From the NCBI GenBank assembly GCA_002697505.1, contig NZWA01000021.1, positions 1-8,925 on the forward strand: DNA of 8,925 bases. Reading direction: 5' to 3'. The notes under the pieces are model-generated. The model saw only the letters and a program-made list of their open reading frames with translations. It made no database searches and had not been told where the DNA came from. Within the stretch, counting starts at the first letter, position 1; each line of letters opens with the position of its first letter. Below are positions 5,648 through 8,925 of this stretch, in pieces. The position numbers and the translations under genes were made by a program. The DNA is from Flavobacteriales bacterium (lineage in GTDB: Bacteria; Bacteroidota; Bacteroidia; Flavobacteriales; BACL11).

Positions 5648-6555
5648 TGTCAATAAGAAGAAGAAGAGAATGTAAGTTATTACCTCATGTAATGAAACCT
5701 GTTTATGGATTAGATCCTAATGTTGGTCAGTTTTACCCTTGGAACATTAGGTTGTTTGATATTGATAAAGCATGGAAACATTCTCAAGGAGAAGGTGTAA
5801 CTGTAGCAGTTTTAGATACTGGATGTGATTTAGAACATGAAGATTTAAAAGAGAATTTAATATCTGGTTATAACTTTGTAGAAAATAATCAAACTCCACA
5901 AGATGTTAATGGTCATGGTACTCATGTAGCAGGAACTATAGCTGCGTCAAATAATAACAAGGGTATGGTTGGTATAGCACCCAAAGCTAAGATCATGCCT
6001 GTAAAATGCTTAGGAGATAATGGTTCTGGTAGTACACTATATATAGCTAAAGCTGTAAGATATGCTGCTGATAACAATGCAGATATAATTTCAATGTCAT
6101 TAGGTACTTCTCAAATGTCTAACATTATTGAACAAGCAATGAATTATGCTGTACAAAAAGGTTGTTTAATTTTTAGTGCTGCTGGTAATGATGGTAATTC
6201 TGTTGACATACAATATCCTGCTAATTCCAATAAAACTATTGCAATAGGTGCTATTGATAAAAATTTAAATGTTTCTAATTTTAGCTGCTGTGGAGAAGCA
6301 TTAGATTTTCTTGCTCCCGGTGAAGATATTATAAGCTGTACTCCTAATAATACTTATTCAAGAACTTCTGGTACAAGTATGGCTACGCCTTTCGCTTCTG
6401 CTTGTGCAGCATTATTCTTATCATTAAGGAAAAGGGGTTTTAGTAAAGAAGAAATTATACATGAATTTTCTGAAAATGCTATGCCTTTAGAAGATCCTAG
6501 ATATAAAGGGCAAGAAAACTATGAGGCTAATGGTATTATATGTCCTAAGTATTAA
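5647..6555 (+). CDS. Subtilisin-like serine protease (S8)
   Basis: A subtilase of 302 residues with the complete triad: D57 in VAVLDTGCD, H90 in NGHGTHVAGT, and S244 in SGTSMATP; the oxyanion asparagine is N181 in AAGND. The length matches a mature subtilisin catalytic domain. There is no signal peptide, and only about 45 basic or linker residues precede the domain, too short for a standard I9 propeptide, as in intracellular subtilisins. It is therefore likely cytoplasmic, or packaged or released at lysis. Its ATG overlaps the stop of the S1 protease gene by one base (TAATG), so the two are cotranslated. Targets are unknown: capsid maturation, host-protein turnover and processing of the neighbouring protease are all possible. 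Confidence 0.92.
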   Translation: MSIRRRRECKLLPHVMKPVYGLDPNVGQFYPWNIRLFDIDKAWKHSQGEGVTVAVLDTGCDLEHEDLKENLISGYNFVENNQTPQDVNGHGTHVAGTIAASNNNKGMVGIAPKAKIMPVKCLGDNGSGSTLYIAKAVRYAADNNADIISMSLGTSQMSNIIEQAMNYAVQKGCLIFSAAGNDGNSVDIQYPANSNKTIAIGAIDKNLNVSNFSCCGEALDFLAPGEDIISCTPNNTYSRTSGTSMATPFASACAALFLSLRKRGFSKEEIIHEFSENAMPLEDPRYKGQENYEANGIICPKY

Positions 6556-6589
6556 ATCCAACCCCTGCATAATTATATAGAGTAACACC

Positions 6590-6637
6590 CCAGCAAGTCA
6601 AGTTTGGAAATTTTTAAGCAATAGTCTTGACACTTGG
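6590..6637 (+). repeat. Imperfect inverted repeat overlapping the -35 box
   Basis: GTCAAG (6597-6602) and CTTGAC (6626-6631) are inverted copies, extended by CCAG (6590-6593) against TTGG (6634-6637) with one wobble. The right half contains most of the -35 TTGACA. A repressor or activator site is possible; an RNA hairpin is less likely because it lies upstream of the predicted start of transcription. It could be chance. Confidence 0.3.
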
Positions 6638-6655
6638 TAGATCGTGTGATATCAT
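6627..6655 (+). promoter_or_regulatory. Sigma-70-type promoter with extended -10
   Basis: A consensus -35 TTGACA (6627-6632), an exact 17-base spacer and -10 TATCAT (6650-6655; one mismatch to TATAAT) with an extended TG at 6647-6648. It lies in the only sizeable gap before the 3' gene cluster, with transcription expected from about 6662 and a short leader to the ATG at 6685. This is the best promoter in the window and suggests expression by unmodified host polymerase, i.e. early. The palindrome TGATATCA (6647-6654) overlaps the -10 and could be an operator. Confidence 0.8.
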
Positions 6656-6684
6656 ATAGTTAGTTCAACAAACTGAGGTTTAAA

Positions 6685-6864
6685 ATGGAACAAGATAGAA
6701 AAGAGTACAGAAGAAATACTATAAAGTCTAAGAAGACGGTTAAAGGCAATGATTATTCTATGGATAAAAGAGATAAGAATAAAATCAAGAAAGCCTTTAA
6801 GCATAAGAAAAGAGAGTTAGAAGAAGAGGAAATCTGGGAACAGTGGAGAGATGAGATATATTGA
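6685..6864 (+). CDS. Small basic protein, first gene of promoter-driven operon (59 aa)
   Basis: A short gene directly behind the strong promoter. SD GAGG (6675-6678) is 6 bases before the ATG, and the stop at 6862-6864 overlaps the next gene by 14 bases. The product is unknown: it has a lysine/arginine-rich first two thirds (starting MEQDRKEYRRN, with KSKK and KKAFKHKKRE runs) and an acidic/tryptophan end (EEEEIWEQWRDEIY). It is probably mostly helical. The composition would suit a nucleic-acid or host-protein binding role, as in many early phage peptides, but no family is recognised. The good SD, promoter position and overlap support a real gene despite its small size. Confidence 0.7.
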   Translation: MEQDRKEYRRNTIKSKKTVKGNDYSMDKRDKNKIKKAFKHKKRELEEEEIWEQWRDEIY

Positions 6865-7111
6865 AGAAATAAATTCTGGTGATATCTTTATATGGAAAAA
6901 TAAGAGATATGTATTGTCATCAGATTATAAACCATTTAAGAATGGTAAGACTCGTCATATGTCTGTATCCATAGATAATGGAACATGCAAATGGTTCGCT
7001 TCTGATGAACTTGTGGAAATTGCAGAATTATTTTATAGGGATAAAGAAGGCAATATACTTTTAGTCAAGGAATTTAAAGATGACTCTACAAAAGATAAAA
7101 ACATTCTTTAA
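6851..7111 (+). CDS. Hypothetical small protein (86 aa)
   Basis: Not assigned to a family. The first part reads like a small beta-barrel: IEEINSGDIFIWKNKRYVL, then a segment with H/S/V strands (RHMSVSID), then a FASDELVEIAELF helix. This resembles short phage proteins with a GD.F....Y.L pattern, which I recall only loosely. There is no signal peptide or metal cluster. Its start overlaps the preceding gene by 14 bases with GGAG close by (6845-6848, unusually short spacing), so coupling to the upstream gene is likely. Its end overlaps the cysteine-rich gene by 32 bases. Confidence 0.7.
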   Translation: MRYIEEINSGDIFIWKNKRYVLSSDYKPFKNGKTRHMSVSIDNGTCKWFASDELVEIAELFYRDKEGNILLVKEFKDDSTKDKNIL

Positions 7112-7334
7112 ATCTTTATGGTTTCATGTTTGGGCAGGTTTCCCAAAAAGCACTCAGGAAGAAATTAATTTTAGATTCAAGATTTGCACTGGAGGGTGCG
7201 ATATGTATAATAAAGAGGACAGTACATGCATGATGTGTGGCTGTAACCTAAACACTAAGAAAATGTTCATGAATAAATTGGCATGGGCAGATCAAGAGTG
7301 TCCTCTAGGAAAATGGGAAAAAATAGTCAGATGA
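7080..7334 (+). CDS. Small cysteine-rich, probably zinc-binding protein (84 aa)
   Basis: Six cysteines in the order C36-x3-C40-x9-C50-x2-C53-x-C55-x18-C74, ending CPLGKWEKI, form a pattern I associate with small phage proteins carrying a zinc-ribbon-like fold; the exact function is unknown. The N-terminus (KIKTFFKSLWFHVWAGF) is amphipathic and aromatic and could lie on a membrane or a partner, but is too polar for a clear membrane span. AAGGAA (7067-7072) is 7 bases before the ATG, supporting the 32-base overlap with the previous gene. The stop overlaps the start of the macro-domain gene (ATGA). Confidence 0.75.
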   Translation: MTLQKIKTFFKSLWFHVWAGFPKSTQEEINFRFKICTGGCDMYNKEDSTCMMCGCNLNTKKMFMNKLAWADQECPLGKWEKIVR

Positions 7335-7873
7335 AAATTAAAAGGAAAAATAATACTAGTAGTGTTATTGTGTCTAATCAAAATATATTCACTGCTATTA
7401 AAGATAGGATCAATGCAAAAAACTTAGGAGCAACAGTTATTGTTCCTCATTGTTGTAACAATAATGATGTATTCTCAGGGCTCTTTGCTGAAAAGGTTGT
7501 ATCTGAATATCCGATTGTTGAAAGCAATTTCCATATGTATAGTCAAACGTCTGCTTTGGGTAAAACTCAGTTTGTTCCTGTAGAGACTAACAAAGAATAT
7601 GGACACAGAATTTTTTTTGCAAATATGATTTGTCAAGACAGACTTAATCATAAGAGAAAATCTAGATCATTAAATTATGCAGCCTTGTGTTTCTGCATGA
7701 GTAGTGTAAAATATCATGTGAAAGAACTCTTGATCTCTGATAACGAAATTACTAAAGTAGAAATCCATGCTCCAAAGTTTGGGGTTGGTAATGCTGGTGG
7801 AGATTGGAGAATTATTCATCAATTAATCGAGGACTCTTGGCAAGGTATTAATACCTTTATTTACAATAGATAG
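7331..7873 (+). CDS. Macro-domain (ADP-ribose-binding type) protein
   Basis: A single macro domain of about 180 residues. Visible elements are the first strand and loop VIVPHCCNNNDVFSGLFAEKV (37-56), LGKTQFV (76-82), FFANMICQD (95-103), the conserved LNYAALCFCM helix (114-123), and strand plus loop VEIHAPKFGVGNAGGDW (143-159), which matches the second ADP-ribose loop (GxGxAGGxW). The start at 7331 gives an ATGA overlap with the preceding stop; the frame extends to an ATG at 7283, but that would be a 52-base overlap without better signals. Macro domains bind or hydrolyse ADP-ribose derivatives, including ADP-ribosylated protein or DNA. In a phage early operon, counter-defence or NAD metabolism is plausible, but the substrate is not shown. 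Confidence 0.8.
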   Translation: MKIKRKNNTSSVIVSNQNIFTAIKDRINAKNLGATVIVPHCCNNNDVFSGLFAEKVVSEYPIVESNFHMYSQTSALGKTQFVPVETNKEYGHRIFFANMICQDRLNHKRKSRSLNYAALCFCMSSVKYHVKELLISDNEITKVEIHAPKFGVGNAGGDWRIIHQLIEDSWQGINTFIYNR

Positions 7874-7882
7874 GAATTTGAT

Positions 7883-8014
7883 ATGCTATATGCGTTTTTT
7901 GTATTTTGCATCATTATGGGTTTTGCTCAAGGTATTTTTGGTGATAATGCCGTACCGGGATACAAACCTTCTCGTAATTTAATAGACTTCTTTTTTCCAG
8001 GAATGTATAATTAA
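7883..8014 (+). CDS. Small membrane peptide (43 aa)
   Basis: A short gene with AGGAA (7872-7876) 6 bases before its ATG; its stop overlaps the next start (TAATG at 8012-8016). The first 20 residues (starting MLYAFFVFCIIMG) form one hydrophobic segment, followed by a short polar tail with PGYKPSRN and a hydrophobic FFFPGMYN end. It fills the only gap between the macro-domain and deoxyribosyltransferase-like genes. No family is recognised; it could be a small inner-membrane effector or a chance open frame, though the SD and exact packing argue for a gene. Confidence 0.6.
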   Translation: MLYAFFVFCIIMGFAQGIFGDNAVPGYKPSRNLIDFFFPGMYN

Positions 8015-8544
8015 TGAACAGAGTAAAGAATCAGAGATGCTATTTAGCGGGTGCGATGGATCGTGTAATAGATAGAGGAAAAGGATGGAGACAAGAAATA
8101 ACTCCATTCCTAGAGTCTTTAGGCATTGTTGTATTTAATCCTATAACTAAACCTACAGAAGTTGGTCTTGAAGATCATGATACGCATCTCGTAAAAACAA
8201 AACTTAAACAAAAGAAAAGATATGAAGAACTAAGTTCTATGATGAAAGTTATTAGATCAGTAGATTTAAGACTTGTTGACATCAGCGATTTTTTGATAGT
8301 AAATTTAGATTTAGATATTCATCCTTGCGGTACTTATAAAGAAATTTTTTGGGCAAATAGACAAAAGAAGCCTATAATCATTCATATGGTTCAAGGTAAG
8401 GAACACACTCCTGATTGGCTTTTTGGTACTGTTCCACATCAAATGATATATTCAGATTGGAATGATATCTATGGCTACTTAGAACATATCAACAGTTCAG
8501 AAAATATAAATACATATAATAGATGGTATTTTTTTAATATATGA
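8014..8544 (+). CDS. Nucleoside 2-deoxyribosyltransferase-like protein
   Basis: A Rossmann-like protein of 176 residues resembling the nucleoside 2-deoxyribosyltransferase / DUF4406 group. YLAGAMD near the N-terminus (10-16), GWRQEITPFLESLGIVVFNP (24-43), DLRLVDISDFLIVNLD (84-99) and HPCGTYKEIFWANRQKKPI (103-121) follow the family order. E110 in GTYKE is the likely nucleophile position. Family members cleave or transfer the base of deoxynucleosides or nucleotides; related proteins in phages may alter nucleotide pools or modified bases. The C-terminal 15 or so residues (NSSENINTYNRWYFFNI region) look added on. The start shares a base with the membrane-peptide stop. The fold assignment is fairly sure; the substrate is unknown. 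Confidence 0.75.
   Translation: MNRVKNQRCYLAGAMDRVIDRGKGWRQEITPFLESLGIVVFNPITKPTEVGLEDHDTHLVKTKLKQKKRYEELSSMMKVIRSVDLRLVDISDFLIVNLDLDIHPCGTYKEIFWANRQKKPIIIHMVQGKEHTPDWLFGTVPHQMIYSDWNDIYGYLEHINSSENINTYNRWYFFNI
8505..8512 (+). promoter_or_regulatory. TATAAATA, possible T4-type late promoter
   Basis: An exact match to the T4 late-promoter octamer, 39 bases before the SET-domain ATG and inside the end of the preceding gene. In DNA this AT-rich an exact octamer is expected about once per strand by chance, so the site is only suggestive; it would allow separate late expression of the SET gene. Confidence 0.2.
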
Positions 8545-8551
8545 GGCTATA

Positions 8552-8925
8552 ATGAAAGACAGAAATGATAAAGATATACATTTTGATATTTCAAAAGTAT
8601 ATTTAAAATTTTCCGACATACACGGTAGAGGAGTTTTTGCCAAACACCCAATAGATCTAGGTGATACTATAGAAGTATTTCCTCTCACACCTTGCGCTTT
8701 TAGAACTCACTATCAGGGTGATCCAACAATTATGCACTATGCTTGGGTGAGAGATAATTGTCCATGTGACGAGTGTAAAAAACATGGCTTCCAGATGTAT
8801 CTAAGTAGCGGTTATGCTAATATGTATAACCATCAAGAACCAGATAAATGTAATGCTAGAATAGAAATTGAACATAAAGATTTATATGGGAAAGTTATTG
8901 CGAACAAAACCATTAAGATAGATGA
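8552..8925 (+). CDS. SET-domain protein, 3'-truncated by window edge
   Basis: An open frame from the ATG at 8552 to the window end (124 residues, no stop). SD GAGG (8543-8546) lies 5 bases before the ATG and overlaps the previous stop region. The N-terminus KFSDIHGRGVFAKHPIDLGDTIEVFP (19-44) is the classic start of a SET domain (S..GRG.FA...I..G..I), and YLSSGYANMYNHQEPDKCNA (83-102) holds the core motif corresponding to NHS..PN. The following IEIEHKDLYGKVIANKTIKID matches the strand leading to the usual GEEL..DY end, which would lie just outside. SET proteins methylate lysines with S-adenosylmethionine. A CPCDEC cluster (70-75) in the insert may bind metal or simply vary. The serine of NHS is replaced by glutamine (NHQ), so activity is uncertain. 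Confidence 0.8.
   Translation, partial: MKDRNDKDIHFDISKVYLKFSDIHGRGVFAKHPIDLGDTIEVFPLTPCAFRTHYQGDPTIMHYAWVRDNCPCDECKKHGFQMYLSSGYANMYNHQEPDKCNARIEIEHKDLYGKVIANKTIKID

Noticed and set aside
6556..6626. Intrinsic terminator after the subtilisin-like gene
   Set aside because: A TTTTT run exists near 6611-6615, but no stable GC-rich stem precedes it.
7283..7330. ATG at 7283 as start of the macro-domain gene
   Set aside because: It would overlap the cysteine-rich gene by 52 bases; the 7331 ATG gives the usual ATGA junction and loses no domain residues.
8497..8688. Minus-strand frame opposite the start of the SET gene
   Set aside because: The + strand SET motif is clear, and the minus frame has no recognisable features.
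1..8925. CRISPR array, insertion sequence or long direct repeats
   Set aside because: No regularly spaced repeats, transposase motifs or terminal inverted repeats were seen by eye.

Overview
The window reads as part of a tailed-phage genome. It is AT-rich, every supported gene lies on the + strand, and genes abut or overlap by a few bases (ATGA, TAATG and similar junctions). Most genes have a purine-rich Shine-Dalgarno (SD) sequence 5-8 bases upstream. The rIIB-like protein, many small unknown proteins, a free-standing HNH nuclease, a macro-domain protein, a deoxyribosyltransferase-like protein and a SET-domain protein together suggest a large T4-like virus, probably of an aquatic bacterium. 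The -35/-10 promoter and the export signals suggest a bacterial host using sigma-70, probably Gram-negative. I cannot name the host or the phage.

Layout. (1) 1-1054: the 3' end of an rIIB-like gene, a strong RNA hairpin, and an unknown acidic protein. (2) 1065-2725: an unknown acidic protein, a zinc-ribbon protein whose C-terminus looks like RuvA domain III, and a complete RuvB-type branch-migration ATPase. (3) 2755-4437: an exported thioredoxin, a small single-pass membrane protein and an actin/MreB/ParM-superfamily ATPase. (4) 4438-4860: a TATAAT hexamer, a roughly 73-nt region with strong and mutually exclusive stems (candidate non-coding RNA), and an HNH endonuclease. (5) 4874-6555: two serine proteases of unrelated folds back to back, an exported trypsin-like S1 enzyme and a subtilisin-like S8 enzyme without signal peptide. 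(6) 6556-8925: a near-consensus sigma-70 promoter followed by a tightly packed operon. It encodes a 59-residue basic protein, a small unknown protein, a six-cysteine small protein, a macro-domain protein, a 43-residue membrane peptide, a nucleoside 2-deoxyribosyltransferase-like protein and a SET-domain protein cut by the window edge.

How the genes may work together. The most interesting pair is 1465-2725. RuvB normally needs RuvA, whose domain III contacts RuvB while its N-terminal domains hold the Holliday junction. Here the gene overlapping ruvB has a domain III-like tail, but its N-terminus is a cysteine cluster in place of the RuvA OB and helix-hairpin-helix domains. This suggests a phage-specific adaptor that would load RuvB on another DNA or protein target. 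The actin-like gene with its membrane-protein neighbour may form a filament or partition module. The 3' operon, driven by a host-type promoter, looks like an early-expressed set; its macro-domain and deoxyribosyltransferase-like proteins plausibly act on ADP-ribose, NAD-derived or nucleotide substrates, and the SET protein may methylate protein lysines. These roles are inferred from families and context, not demonstrated.
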